From the NCBI RefSeq assembly GCF_001514265.1, contig NZ_KQ948992.1, positions 550,696-614,695 of the forward strand: a stretch of DNA of 64,000 nucleotides, given 5' to 3'. The position numbers were made by a program, and so were the translations under genes. The notes under the pieces were generated by a model. It was not told the DNA's origin and did no database searches. It worked only from the letters and a program-made list of their open reading frames with translations. Every line of letters starts with the position of its first letter. Within the stretch, counting starts at the first letter, position 1. Positions 26,076 to 35,960 of this stretch are shown here, piece by piece. This DNA is from Streptomyces resistomycificus. GTDB lineage: Bacteria > Actinomycetota > Actinomycetes > Streptomycetales > Streptomycetaceae.

Positions 26076-26477
26076 ATGCGATCACGTGAGTACGACCTCG
26101 ACTTCCGCGACCGTGCCGGCCGGACGCGTAGCTGGGGCATCGGATTGCTGGCGGTGGCGGGGTTGTTGTGGACGTGGTGCGCCGTGCTGGTGCTCACTCC
26201 GTACTCGGTGGACGAGGAGCCGGGTGACAAATACCCGGCGGAGTGCGAGTCGCGGCTGTTCACGGAGCGAGGCACGGCCAACGAGGGCCTGCAGCGTGGT
26301 GACTGGTGTCAGGACGAGCGCGACTGGCCCGAGGCCCTCGCCGTGCTGGGGCTGTCCGTCCCGGTGTCGGTCGTCGGCGTCGCGCTCTTCACCACGGGTA
26401 CGCTGAGCCGCCGGATGAGCGCCCACGCCGAGGCGATGCGTGAACTGGACCGGATCGCCGACGCGCGGAAGGCCTAG
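26076..26477 (+). CDS. Small membrane protein of unknown function
   Basis: A 133-residue protein with two hydrophobic helices (GIGLLAVAGLLWTWCAVLVL and ALAVLGLSVPVSVVGVALF). The loop between them carries two cysteines (YPAECESRLF and RGDWCQDERDW) and would be outside if the basic N-terminus is inside. The C-terminal tail is a short charged helix. It lies 18 bases after the DUF3592-like gene on the same strand. No family is recognised. Confidence 0.7.
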   Translation: MRSREYDLDFRDRAGRTRSWGIGLLAVAGLLWTWCAVLVLTPYSVDEEPGDKYPAECESRLFTERGTANEGLQRGDWCQDERDWPEALAVLGLSVPVSVVGVALFTTGTLSRRMSAHAEAMRELDRIADARKA

Positions 26478-26484
26478 GAGCACC

Positions 26485-26705
26485 GGGCCGGTTCACCGGT
26501 CCGGTATATCGGCCCGGTCCACCGGTCAGGCCCAGCGGTCCACCGGTCAGGCCCAGCGGGGCCCGGCCCGGTCAGGCTAAGCGCGGTCAGGCCTAGCCCG
26601 GCCCGGCAGAGAGCCGGTCAGGCCTAGCCCGGCAGAGGCTCGGCCAGGCCAGCCCAGCCAGCTCAGCCCAGTCCGGCCAGCCCAGCCCCGCCAGCCCCGC
26701 CTGCC
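26485..26705 (+). repeat. Degenerate intergenic repeat array (GGTCAGGCC / CCAGCCCAGC units)
   Basis: The whole gap before the MFS gene is repetitive. A 21-base unit GGTCCACCGGTCAGGCCCAG+C is perfectly duplicated at 26516-26536 and 26537-26557; GGTCAGGCCTAGCCCGGC recurs twice further on, and the last 60 bases are variants of CCAGCC. Low-complexity, no coding signal. Confidence 0.8.
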
Positions 26706-26732
26706 GGACCCGCCGTGACCCGGCGCGTCCGC

Positions 26733-28253
26733 TCACGATTCCTCGAGGACCGGGAACCGTCGCGGCGCCAGCACCAGCAGCACCAGGAAGGCCACCGCCG
26801 CCGCGACCGCCGCCCCCAGGTACACCGCGTGCACCGCGTCCGCGATCGCGTGCCGGGTCGCCTCCGGCGCGGGGCCCGCGTCCAGGGCCCTCGTCACCGA
26901 GTCCAGGTCCTGCGCCCCGCCGAGCCGTGCGGCCAGCACACCGTTGGCGATCGCGCCGAAGACGGCCGCGCCGACGGTCTGCCCGGTCTGGCGGCAGAAG
27001 AGGACGGACGCCGTGGCGGTGCCGCGTTCCGCCCAGCCGACCGTGGACTGCACGCCCACGATCAGCGGGAGTTGGAACAGGCCGAGTGCGGCGCCCAGCA
27101 GGAGCATCAGCAGCGTCGGCTGCCAGGCCTGCCCGGGGTAGGGCAGGAAGGGGAACGCGAACAGGATGAGCGCGGCCGTGCCGATGCCGAGCATCGCGGT
27201 GTCGCGGAAGCCGATGCGCCGGTAGACGTGCTGGCTCAGCGCCGCCGACACCGGCCAGCTCAACGTCCATACGGAGAGCACGAACCCGGCCGCCACCGGG
27301 GCGAGGCCGAGCACCGACTGGGCGTACGTCGGCAGGAAGACGGTCGGGGCCACCATCAGCAGCCCCAGCGCGCCCAGGGCCAGGTTCACCGCGGCGATCG
27401 TGGGCCGCCGCCACACCCACCCGGGGATGATCGGCTCGGCCGCCCGGCGCTCCACCAGCACCACGACCCCGACCAGCGCCAGTCCGGTACCGAACAGGGC
27501 CGCCGAGGGGGCCGACAACCAGGGCCAGGCCACCCCGCCCTGCACCAGAGCGGTCAGCAGGACGCCGCCGCACGCGAACACCGCGAGCGCGCCCGCCCAG
27601 TCGACACGCGTGCGCGTGGCGGCCTTCGGCTCCTCCTCAGGTCGTACCCGCCGCTGCGGCTCGTGCAGATGGCGGACGATCAGCCACAGCGCGAGGGCGC
27701 CGATCGGCAGGTTGACCAGGAAGATCCAGCGCCAGTCCGCGTACGCCGCCAGGACGCCGCCGACACCGGGTCCCGCGACCGCCGACACCGCCCACACCGT
27801 GGACAGCCTCGCCTGGATCTTCGGGCGCTCCTCCAGGGGGTAGAGGTCGGCGGCGAGCGTCTGCACCGTGCCCTGCAACGCCCCGCCGCCCAGGCCCTGC
27901 ACGACGCGGAAGGCGATCAGCGCGCCCATGTTCCAGGCCACGGCACACAGCAGGGAGCCGAGCAGGAAGAGGGCCGCGCCCGCGACCAGCACCGGCTTGC
28001 GGCCGAAGGTGTCGGAGAGCTTGCCGTAGACGGGCAGGGTGACGGTGACCGCGAGCAGATAGCCGGAGAACAGCCAGGAGAAGACCGAGAAGCCGCCCAG
28101 GTCACCGACGATCTGCGGTACGGCCGTGGAGACAATGGTGGAGTCCAGTGCCGCCAGCGCCATCGCGAGCATCAGGGCGGCGACGACGGCACCCCGCCGG
28201 CCGGGTCGGGTGCCCCGCGCCGCCTGCCGGATCGCGGGTTGCGTGTCGCCCAC
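26733..28253 (-). CDS. MFS multidrug efflux transporter (DHA2/EmrB-QacA type)
   Basis: A 506-residue major-facilitator pump, expected to have 14 membrane helices and to export drugs by proton antiport. The N-terminal motif D1 ALDSTIVSTAVPQIVGDLGG and motif A GKLSDTFGRKPVLV are classical for DHA2 exporters, as is GPGVGGVLAAYADWRWIFLVN (motif C region). GTG 28253 has AAAGGA at good spacing; a longer frame to 28301 is less likely. It is divergent from the ABC transporter genes. Substrate unknown. Confidence 0.9.
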   Translation of the reverse strand: MGDTQPAIRQAARGTRPGRRGAVVAALMLAMALAALDSTIVSTAVPQIVGDLGGFSVFSWLFSGYLLAVTVTLPVYGKLSDTFGRKPVLVAGAALFLLGSLLCAVAWNMGALIAFRVVQGLGGGALQGTVQTLAADLYPLEERPKIQARLSTVWAVSAVAGPGVGGVLAAYADWRWIFLVNLPIGALALWLIVRHLHEPQRRVRPEEEPKAATRTRVDWAGALAVFACGGVLLTALVQGGVAWPWLSAPSAALFGTGLALVGVVVLVERRAAEPIIPGWVWRRPTIAAVNLALGALGLLMVAPTVFLPTYAQSVLGLAPVAAGFVLSVWTLSWPVSAALSQHVYRRIGFRDTAMLGIGTAALILFAFPFLPYPGQAWQPTLLMLLLGAALGLFQLPLIVGVQSTVGWAERGTATASVLFCRQTGQTVGAAVFGAIANGVLAARLGGAQDLDSVTRALDAGPAPEATRHAIADAVHAVYLGAAVAAAVAFLVLLVLAPRRFPVLEES

Positions 28254-28687
28254 GCGGATTCCTTTCCCCCTGCATCCATCTGCCGTCGGACAGCTTCCCA
28301 TCCGCGCGCTGATCGCGGGAGGACTTGACCCTGACGCCGCGTGAGGGTGGAGCCTGAGTGGGCCTGAGGGTGGAGCGGACCCCGAGAACGACTCCCCCCG
28401 GCGGTGGAGTGCCCCTAGGGGTACCTCCGTACTACGGCTCGGGGAGGGTTGGTACCGCCGGAGGACGAGACGGGCGGGGCACGGTCCTTAACCTGGCTTT
28501 ACGCCGCTGGGGAGCGGTGGGGGGAGGTTCTCCGAACCTCCGGGGGTGGGGTTTTCCCCAGCAGAAGACGGGGTCCGGCACCAGCGCGCCGCACCCCCGC
28601 CGGACGCCAGACTCATCGACGTACCGCTTCGAACGGCTCACCCGCTGAGCAACAGACTCACTTGTTGACCGACATAGGAGACATACC
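28254..28687. other. 434-base divergent intergenic region between MFS and ABC genes
   Basis: No gene is seen. It holds a duplicated TGAGGGTGGAGC element (around 28344-28377), an 8-bp hairpin GGAGGTTC/GAACCTCC (28523-28541), and a TGGGG-TTTT-CCCCA hairpin (28547-28560), the latter two resembling a terminator or attenuator ahead of the ABC operon. Confidence 0.5.
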
Positions 28688-29476
28688 GTGACATCGGCTG
28701 TGACCATCACCAGGCACGGGGGCACTGGAGGGCGTACGGCCGTTGCCGCGCGGGCGCGGCAGGTCGTGAAGGCGTACGGGTCCGGAGAGACCCGCGTCGT
28801 CGCCCTCGACCACGTCGACGTGGACATCGCACGCGGCCAGTTCACCGCGATCATGGGCCCCTCGGGGTCCGGCAAGTCCACCTTGATGCACTGCCTCGCC
28901 GGGCTCGACACCGTGACAAGCGGGCAGATCCACCTCGACGAGACCGAGATCACCGGGCTCAAGGACAAGAAGCTCACACAACTGCGCCGGGACCGGATCG
29001 GGTTCATCTTCCAGGCCTTCAACCTGCTGCCCACGCTGAACGCCCTGGAGAACATCACGCTTCCCATGGACATCGCGGGCCGCAAGCCCGACAAGGCGTG
29101 GCTGGGGCGGGTCGTCGACACCGTCGGGCTCTCCGAGCGGCTCAAGCACCGCCCCACCCAGCTCTCCGGCGGACAGCAGCAGCGCGTCGCCGTGGCCCGC
29201 GCGCTGGCCGCCCGGCCCGAGATCATCTTCGGTGACGAGCCGACCGGAAACCTCGACTCCCGCGCCGGGGCGGAGGTGTTGAGCTTCCTCCGCCGGTCCG
29301 TGGACGAGCTGGGCCAGACCATCGTGATGGTCACCCACGACCCGGTCGCGGCCTCCTACGCGGACCGGGTGCTGTACCTCGCCGACGGCCGGATCGTCGA
29401 CGAGATGTACAAGCCCACCGCGGAAGCCGTCCTGGACCGCATGAAGGACTTCGACGCCCGGGGGCGTACGTCATGA
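28688..29476 (+). CDS. ABC transporter ATP-binding protein (MacB/LolD type)
   Basis: A 262-residue cytoplasmic ATPase. Walker A is GPSGSGKST (near residue 59), Q-loop FIFQAFNLLPTLNALEN, signature LSGGQQQR, Walker B IIFGDEP and switch histidine VTHD. The FQAFNLLPTL and TLPMDIAGRK text is typical of the MacB/LolD/FtsE-like class that powers FtsX-type permeases rather than classical substrate transport. The ATG of the permease overlaps its stop. A close paralogue is at 59831-60601. Confidence 0.93.
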   Translation: MTSAVTITRHGGTGGRTAVAARARQVVKAYGSGETRVVALDHVDVDIARGQFTAIMGPSGSGKSTLMHCLAGLDTVTSGQIHLDETEITGLKDKKLTQLRRDRIGFIFQAFNLLPTLNALENITLPMDIAGRKPDKAWLGRVVDTVGLSERLKHRPTQLSGGQQQRVAVARALAARPEIIFGDEPTGNLDSRAGAEVLSFLRRSVDELGQTIVMVTHDPVAASYADRVLYLADGRIVDEMYKPTAEAVLDRMKDFDARGRTS

Positions 29477-32037
29477 CCGTCCTGAAGACCTCGATGCGCA
29501 ACTTCTTCGCGCACAAGGGACGCATGGCCCTCTCGGCCGTCGCGGTGCTGCTGTCGGTCGCCTTCGTGTGCGGGACGCTCGTCTTCACCGACACGATGAA
29601 CACGACGTTCGACAAGCTGTTCGCGACCACCGCGTCCGACGTCACGGTCGCCCCCAGGACGGCCAAGAGCGACGACACCCCGCAGAACGGCAAGCCCGAG
29701 TCGCTGCCGGCCTCCACCGTCCAGCAGGTGACCAAGGCGGACGGGGTCAAGTCCGCCGAGGGAGCGGTCAGTTCGATGAACGTGACCGTCGTCGACCGCG
29801 ACAACAAGAACATGGGCGCCAGTGGCGGCGCGCCGACGATCGCCGGCAACTGGACCAGGAACGACCTGCGGTCCATGGAGATCACCTCCGGGCACGCGCC
29901 GCGCGGTCCGACCGAGCTGATGGTCGACGCCGACACCGCCGAAAAGCACCACCTCGAACTGGGTGACGAACTGCGCACGATCTCCGTCACCGGTGACTTC
30001 ACGGCGAAGATCGTCGGCATCGCCACCTTCAAGGTGACCAACCCCGGTGCCGCCGTCGTCTACTTCGACACGCCCACCGCCCAGCGCGAACTCCTCGGCG
30101 CCACCGACCGGTTCACCCAGGTCTACGTCAACGCCGCGACCGGTGTCAGCGACACGCAGCTCAAGCGGAACGTCGCGCAGACCCTGGACGGCACCTACAA
30201 GATCCAGACGGCCAAGGAGAACGCCGACGAGAACCGCGAGGGCGTCGACTCGTTCATGGGCGTGATCAAGTACGCCATGCTCGGCTTCGCCGGGATCGCC
30301 TTCCTGGTCGGCATCTTCCTGATCATCAACACGTTCTCGATGCTGGTCGCCCAGCGCACCCGCGAGATCGGCCTGATGCGGGCGGTCGGCTCGTCCCGCG
30401 GGCAGGTCAACCGGTCCGTGCTGGTCGAGGCGACACTCCTCGGCGTGGTGGGATCCATCCTGGGCGTCGGGGCCGGCGTCGGCATCGCCATCGGCCTGAT
30501 GAAGCTCATGTCGGCGGCCGGCATGAACCTCTCCACCGACGACCTGACCATCAAGGCGACCACCCCGATCGCGGGCGTCCTGCTGGGTGTCGTGGTCACC
30601 GTCCTCGCCGCCTACCTGCCGGCCCGCCGCGCCGGGAAGGTCTCCCCGATGGCCGCACTGCGCGACGCCGGCACGCCGGCCGACGGCAAGGCGGGCCTGG
30701 TGCGCGGCCTGATCGGGCTCGTGCTGACGGGCGCGGGCGGGTTCGCCCTCTACACGGCCGGCACCGCCGACAAGGCGAGCGAGGGCTCGCTGATGCTGGC
30801 CGCGGGCGTGGTGCTCACCCTCATAGGCTTCGTCGTCATCGGCCCGCTGCTGGCCGGCGGGGTCGTCCGGGTGCTCAGCGCGGTGCTGCTGAGGGGCTTC
30901 GGCCCGGTGGGACGCATGGCCGAACGCAACGCCCTGCGCAACCCGCGCCGCACCGGTGCAACCGGCGCCGCCCTCATGATCGGCCTGGCCCTGGTGGCCT
31001 GCCTGTCGGTGGTCGGCTCCTCGATGGTCGCCTCGGCCACCAGCGAGCTCGACAAGTCGGTCGGCGCGGACTTCATCGTCCAGGGCAACCAGCGCATCGT
31101 CCCGCAGGCGGAGAAGGCCATGCAGGACAGCCCGGGCCTCGCCCACGTCACCCGCTACAAGGAACTCCTGGCCACGCTGACCTCGCCCGACGGCAAGAAG
31201 GACGACTCCGGCGTCACCGCCGCGGACCCGACGTACGCCCAGGACCTGCGCCGTGTGACCACGGCGGGCACCCTGACGGCCGCCTACGGCAAGGACGCCA
31301 TGTCGGTCGGCTCCGACTACGCCAAGGCGCACGGCGTGCACGTCGGCGACACCATCGACGTCGCCTTCAAGGGCGGCGAGACCGCGAAGCTGAAGGTCGC
31401 GGCCATCACGGACGACGACAGCGCCCTCGACCAGGGTGCGCGCTACATCAGCATCGAGACGATGCGGAAGTACGTCCCGGCCGACCAGATCCCGCCGAAC
31501 ACGATCATGTTCGCGAAGGCCGAGGCCGGTCAGTCGGAGCAGGCGTACGCGGCGTTGAAGAAGTCGCTGCACGACTACCCGCAGTACCAGGTCCGGGACC
31601 AGACCGACTACAAGCAGGAGCTCAAGGACCAGATCGGCCAGCTCCTGAACATGGTCTACGGCCTGCTCGCCCTGGCGATCATCGTGGCGGTCCTCGGTGT
31701 GGTGAACACCCTGGCCCTGTCCGTGGTCGAGCGGACCCGGGAGATCGGCCTCATGCGGGCCATCGGCCTTTCCCGCCGCCAGCTGCGCCGCATGATCCGC
31801 ATGGAGTCGGTGGTCATCGCCCTGTTCGGCGCGCTGCTGGGCCTGGGCCTGGGGATGGGCTGGGGCGCCACCGCCCAGAAGCTCCTCGCCCTGGAGGGCC
31901 TCAAGGTGCTCGAGATCCCCTGGCCGACGATCATCGCGGTCTTCGTCGGATCCGCCTTCGTGGGCCTGCTGGCCGCACTGATCCCGGCGTTCCGGGCGGG
32001 CCGCATGAACGTCCTGAACGCCATCGCGACCGACTGA
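29473..32037 (+). CDS. ABC transporter permease, duplicated FtsX domains
   Basis: An 854-residue permease of the MacB/LolCE-like class with two repeats of periplasmic MacB_PCD-type domain plus FtsX four-helix domain. The first helix is RMALSAVAVLLSVAFVCGTL; FtsX signatures include LVAQRTREIGLMRAVGSSRG and SVVERTREIGLMRAIGLSRR, one in each half. The C-terminus ends RAGRMNVLNAIATD. It overlaps the ATPase gene by 4 bases (ATGA). Such pairs act as mechanotransmission systems or export lipids, peptides and antibiotics; the substrate is unknown. Paralogous to 57303-59831. Confidence 0.92.
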   Translation: MTVLKTSMRNFFAHKGRMALSAVAVLLSVAFVCGTLVFTDTMNTTFDKLFATTASDVTVAPRTAKSDDTPQNGKPESLPASTVQQVTKADGVKSAEGAVSSMNVTVVDRDNKNMGASGGAPTIAGNWTRNDLRSMEITSGHAPRGPTELMVDADTAEKHHLELGDELRTISVTGDFTAKIVGIATFKVTNPGAAVVYFDTPTAQRELLGATDRFTQVYVNAATGVSDTQLKRNVAQTLDGTYKIQTAKENADENREGVDSFMGVIKYAMLGFAGIAFLVGIFLIINTFSMLVAQRTREIGLMRAVGSSRGQVNRSVLVEATLLGVVGSILGVGAGVGIAIGLMKLMSAAGMNLSTDDLTIKATTPIAGVLLGVVVTVLAAYLPARRAGKVSPMAALRDAGTPADGKAGLVRGLIGLVLTGAGGFALYTAGTADKASEGSLMLAAGVVLTLIGFVVIGPLLAGGVVRVLSAVLLRGFGPVGRMAERNALRNPRRTGATGAALMIGLALVACLSVVGSSMVASATSELDKSVGADFIVQGNQRIVPQAEKAMQDSPGLAHVTRYKELLATLTSPDGKKDDSGVTAADPTYAQDLRRVTTAGTLTAAYGKDAMSVGSDYAKAHGVHVGDTIDVAFKGGETAKLKVAAITDDDSALDQGARYISIETMRKYVPADQIPPNTIMFAKAEAGQSEQAYAALKKSLHDYPQYQVRDQTDYKQELKDQIGQLLNMVYGLLALAIIVAVLGVVNTLALSVVERTREIGLMRAIGLSRRQLRRMIRMESVVIALFGALLGLGLGMGWGATAQKLLALEGLKVLEIPWPTIIAVFVGSAFVGLLAALIPAFRAGRMNVLNAIATD

Positions 32038-32235
32038 CCACCACGGACGGGGGGACCGACCCCGGCACCGAGAAGCCACGGGGGGCCTCTCGGCGCCGGG
32101 GTCGCTCCCGTCCGCACCAGACGTTATCCACAGCCCCCGGCGCCCGCCCGCGCAGCGACGTACGCTGGAGACCCCCCGGCCGGTCACCGCGTCGGGCCCT
32201 TCGTGTTGCCCACCCCGGACGAAAGCCGCCCCCCA

Positions 32236-35200
32236 ATGAGCCTGCACGGTCTGCTCGACGCCGTCGTCAAGGACCCCGCCCTCGCGGAAGCGATCACCGC
32301 GGCCGCAGACGGCAACCGCATGCACGTCGACCTGGTCGGCCCGCCCGCCGCCCGCCCCCTGGCGGTGGCCGCGCTCGCCCGCGAGGCAGGCCGCCCGGTG
32401 CTGGCGGTGACGGCGACCGGACGCGAGGCGGAGGACCTGGCCGCGGCCCTGCGCTCCCTGCTTCCGCCCGAGGGCGTCGTGGAGTACCCGTCGTGGGAGA
32501 CCCTCCCGCACGAGCGGCTGAGCCCCCGCAGCGACACCGTCGGCCGCCGCCTCGCCGTCCTGCGCCGCCTCGCCCACCCGCGTCCCGACGACCCCGAGAC
32601 CGGCCCGGTCTCCGTCGTCGTGGCGCCCGTACGATCCGTGCTCCAGCCGCAGGTCAAGGGCCTCGGCGACCTGGAACCGGTGGCGCTGCGGACCGGGCAG
32701 ACCGCCGACCTGAACGAGATCGTGGAGTCCCTCGCGGCCGCCGCGTACGCGCGCGTGGAGCTCGTCGAGAAGCGCGGCGAGTTCGCCGTACGAGGCGGCA
32801 TCCTCGACGTGTTCCCTCCCACCGAGGAACACCCCCTGCGCATCGAGTTCTGGGGCGACGACGTCGAGGAGATCCGCTACTTCAAGGTCGCCGACCAGCG
32901 CTCCCTCGAAGTCGCCGACCACGGCCTGTGGGCGCCGCCCTGCCGTGAACTCCTGCTGACGGAAGACGTCCGCACGCGTGCGCGTGCCCTCGCCGAGCGG
33001 CACCCCGAACTGGGCGAGCTGCTCGGGAAGATCGCCGAGGGGATCGCCGTGGAGGGCATGGAGTCCCTCGCGCCGGTCCTCGTCGACGACATGGAACTGC
33101 TCATCGACGTACTGCCGAAGGGCGCCATGGCCGTCGTGTGCGACCCGGAGCGGGTCCGCACGCGTGCGTCCGACCTCGTCGCCACCAGCCAGGAGTTCCT
33201 GCAGGCCTCCTGGGCGGCCACGGCCGGCGGCGGCGAGGCCCCGATCGACGTCGGCGCGGCCTCCCTGTGGGCCATCGCGGACGTCCGGGACCGGGCGCGC
33301 GAGCTGGACATGATGTGGTGGTCGGTGTCGCCCTTCGCGGCGGACGAGGAACTTGACGCTGACACGCTCAAGCTCGGAATGCGCGCGCCCGAGACCTACC
33401 GTGGCGACACGGCGAAGGCCCTCGCCGACACCAAGGGCTGGCTGGCCGACGGCTGGCGCGCGGTGTTCGTGACCGAGGCCCACGGCCCGGCGGCCCGCAC
33501 GGTCGAGGTGCTCGGCGGCGAGGGTATCGCGGCCCGCCTCGACGCGGAGCTCGCGGACATCACCCCCTCCGTCGTGCACGTGGCGTGCGGCTCGATCGAC
33601 TACGGCTTCGTGGACCCGGCGCTGAAGCTCGCCGTCCTGACGGAGACCGACCTCACCGGCCAGAAGGCGGCCGGCAAGGACGGCGCCCGGATGCCCGCCC
33701 GGCGCCGCAAGACCATCGACCCGCTCACCCTGGAGACGGGCGACTACATCGTCCACGAGCAGCACGGCGTGGGCCGCTACATCGAGATGGTCCAGCGGAC
33801 CGTGCAGGGCGCCACGCGCGAGTACCTGGTCGTGGAGTACGCCCCCGCCAAGCGCGGCCAGCCCGGCGACCGCCTCTACATCCCCACCGACCAGCTGGAG
33901 CAGATCACCAAGTACGTCGGCGGCGAGGCACCCACCCTGCACCGTCTGGGCGGCGCCGACTGGACGAAGACCAAGGCGCGCGCCAAGAAGGCCGTCAAGG
34001 AGATCGCCGCCGACCTCATCAAGCTGTACAGCGCGCGGATGGCCGCCCCCGGGCACGCCTTCGCGCCGGACACCCCCTGGCAGCGCGAACTGGAGGACGC
34101 CTTCCCGTACGCGGAGACGCCCGACCAGCTGACGACGATCTCCGAGGTCAAGGAGGACATGGAGAAGACGGTCCCGATGGACCGCCTGATCTGCGGCGAC
34201 GTCGGCTACGGCAAGACGGAGATCGCGGTCCGCGCCGCCTTCAAGGCGGTCCAGGACGGCAAGCAGGTCGCCGTGCTCGTGCCCACCACCCTGCTGGTGC
34301 AGCAGCACTTCGGGACGTTCAGCGAGCGCTACTCCCAGTTCCCGGTGAACGTACGCGCCCTGTCCCGCTTCCAGAGCGACAGCGAGGCGAAGGCGGTCCT
34401 GGAGGGTCTGCGCGACGCGTCGGTGGACGTCGTCATCGGCACCCACCGCCTGTTCTCCTCCGAGACCAAGTTCAAGGACCTCGGCCTGGTCATCGTCGAC
34501 GAGGAGCAGCGCTTCGGTGTCGAGCACAAGGAGCAGCTGAAGAAGCTGCGCGCCAACGTCGACGTCCTGACGATGTCCGCCACGCCCATCCCGCGCACCC
34601 TGGAGATGGCGGTCACCGGCATCCGCGAGATGTCGACGATCACCACGCCCCCCGAGGAGCGCCACCCGGTGCTCACCTTCGTCGGCCCGTACGAGGAGAG
34701 GCAGATCGGTGCCGCGGTGCGCCGCGAACTGCTGCGCGAGGGCCAGGTCTTCTACATCCACAACCGGGTGGAGTCGATCGACAGGGCCGCGGCCCGGCTT
34801 CGGGAGATCGTCCCCGAGGCCCGGATCGCGACGGCCCACGGCCAGATGTCGGAATCGGCCCTCGAACAGGTGGTGGTCGACTTCTGGGAGAAGAAGTTCG
34901 ACGTGCTCGTCTCCACCACGATCGTCGAGTCGGGCATCGACATCTCCAACGCCAACACGCTGATCGTGGAGCGCGGCGACAACTTCGGCCTCTCCCAGCT
35001 GCACCAGCTGCGCGGTCGCGTGGGCCGGGGCCGGGAGCGCGGTTACGCGTACTTCCTCTACCCCCCGGAGAAGCCCCTCACGGAGACCGCCCACGAACGT
35101 CTGGCCACCATCGCCCAGCACACCGAGATGGGCGCGGGCATGTACGTGGCGATGAAGGACCTGGAGATCCGCGGCGCGGGCAACCTGCTGGGCGGCGAAC

Positions 35201-35766
35201 AGTCCGGCCACATCGCCGGTGTCGGCTTCGACCTGTACGTCCGCATGGTCGGCGAGGCCGTCGCCGACTACCGCGCCTCCCTGGAGGGCGGCGTGGAGGA
35301 GGAGCCCCCGCTCGAGGTCAAGATCGAGCTCCCGGTGGACGCGCACGTCCCGCACGACTACGCCCCCGGCGAGCGCCTCCGCCTCCAGGCCTACCGGGCG
35401 ATCGCCTCGGTCAACACCGAGGACGACGTGAAGGCCGTGCGCGAGGAACTCGTCGACCGCTACGGCAAGCTGCCGGAGCCGGTGGAGAACCTGCTGCTGG
35501 TCGCCGGCCTGCGCATGCTCGCCCGCGCGTGCGGCGTCGGCGAGATCGTCCTGCAGGGCAACAACATCCGCTTCGCGCCGGTGGAGTTGCGTGAGTCCCA
35601 GGAGCTGCGGCTCAAGCGGCTGTACCCGGGGACCGTCATCAAGCCGGCGGTCCACCAGATCCTGGTACCGCGCCCGAAGACGGCGAAGGTGGGCGGCAAG
35701 CCGCTCGTCGGGCGGGAACTGCTGGGGTGGGTCGGTGAGTTCCTGGCGTCGATTCTGGGGTCGTAG
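32236..35766 (+). CDS. mfd: Transcription-repair coupling factor
   Basis: A 1176-residue Mfd, the ATP-dependent translocase that removes stalled RNA polymerase at DNA lesions and recruits UvrA. The N-terminal UvrB-like module begins with MSLHGLLDAVVKDPALAEA; the RNA-polymerase-interaction (CarD-like) domain is GDYIVHEQHGVGRYIEM; the helicase core has GDVGYGKTEIAVRAAF (Walker A), DEEQRFG (motif II), SATPIPRT (III) and QLRGRVGRG (VI). The C-terminal TRCF domain ends in the last ~130 residues. ATG 32236 is chosen on family N-terminus; its RBS is weak. Confidence 0.97.
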   Translation: MSLHGLLDAVVKDPALAEAITAAADGNRMHVDLVGPPAARPLAVAALAREAGRPVLAVTATGREAEDLAAALRSLLPPEGVVEYPSWETLPHERLSPRSDTVGRRLAVLRRLAHPRPDDPETGPVSVVVAPVRSVLQPQVKGLGDLEPVALRTGQTADLNEIVESLAAAAYARVELVEKRGEFAVRGGILDVFPPTEEHPLRIEFWGDDVEEIRYFKVADQRSLEVADHGLWAPPCRELLLTEDVRTRARALAERHPELGELLGKIAEGIAVEGMESLAPVLVDDMELLIDVLPKGAMAVVCDPERVRTRASDLVATSQEFLQASWAATAGGGEAPIDVGAASLWAIADVRDRARELDMMWWSVSPFAADEELDADTLKLGMRAPETYRGDTAKALADTKGWLADGWRAVFVTEAHGPAARTVEVLGGEGIAARLDAELADITPSVVHVACGSIDYGFVDPALKLAVLTETDLTGQKAAGKDGARMPARRRKTIDPLTLETGDYIVHEQHGVGRYIEMVQRTVQGATREYLVVEYAPAKRGQPGDRLYIPTDQLEQITKYVGGEAPTLHRLGGADWTKTKARAKKAVKEIAADLIKLYSARMAAPGHAFAPDTPWQRELEDAFPYAETPDQLTTISEVKEDMEKTVPMDRLICGDVGYGKTEIAVRAAFKAVQDGKQVAVLVPTTLLVQQHFGTFSERYSQFPVNVRALSRFQSDSEAKAVLEGLRDASVDVVIGTHRLFSSETKFKDLGLVIVDEEQRFGVEHKEQLKKLRANVDVLTMSATPIPRTLEMAVTGIREMSTITTPPEERHPVLTFVGPYEERQIGAAVRRELLREGQVFYIHNRVESIDRAAARLREIVPEARIATAHGQMSESALEQVVVDFWEKKFDVLVSTTIVESGIDISNANTLIVERGDNFGLSQLHQLRGRVGRGRERGYAYFLYPPEKPLTETAHERLATIAQHTEMGAGMYVAMKDLEIRGAGNLLGGEQSGHIAGVGFDLYVRMVGEAVADYRASLEGGVEEEPPLEVKIELPVDAHVPHDYAPGERLRLQAYRAIASVNTEDDVKAVREELVDRYGKLPEPVENLLLVAGLRMLARACGVGEIVLQGNNIRFAPVELRESQELRLKRLYPGTVIKPAVHQILVPRPKTAKVGGKPLVGRELLGWVGEFLASILGS

Positions 35767-35833
35767 CTGCCTCTGGGTATGAGGCAGGTGTGAATCGGGT
35801 GAGAGACCGGGATCCCGCGGCGGCAGCGGGAAA

Positions 35834-35863
35834 GCCGTCCGCGGAGGTCTCTCCGCGGACGGC
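35834..35863. terminator. Terminator between mfd and the small reverse-strand gene
   Basis: A 12-bp perfect stem GCCGTCCGCGGA / TCCGCGGACGGC with loop GGTCTC, lying between convergent genes. Confidence 0.8.
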
Positions 35864-35960
35864 CTGTGTGCCTGGTGGGTGCGACTGGTGCTTCGGCGGA
35901 AGCCGGGTCGGGTCGCTGCGCCCGGCGGGTCTCAGGACCTCCGCCGGCGGCCGGCGGGCC

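Noticed and set aside
29356..35655. A 2099-codon open frame on the reverse strand across the ABC permease and mfd
   Set aside because: It is antisense to two clear genes and consists of low-complexity Gly/Val/Asp/Arg text, the usual shadow produced by GC-rich third positions.
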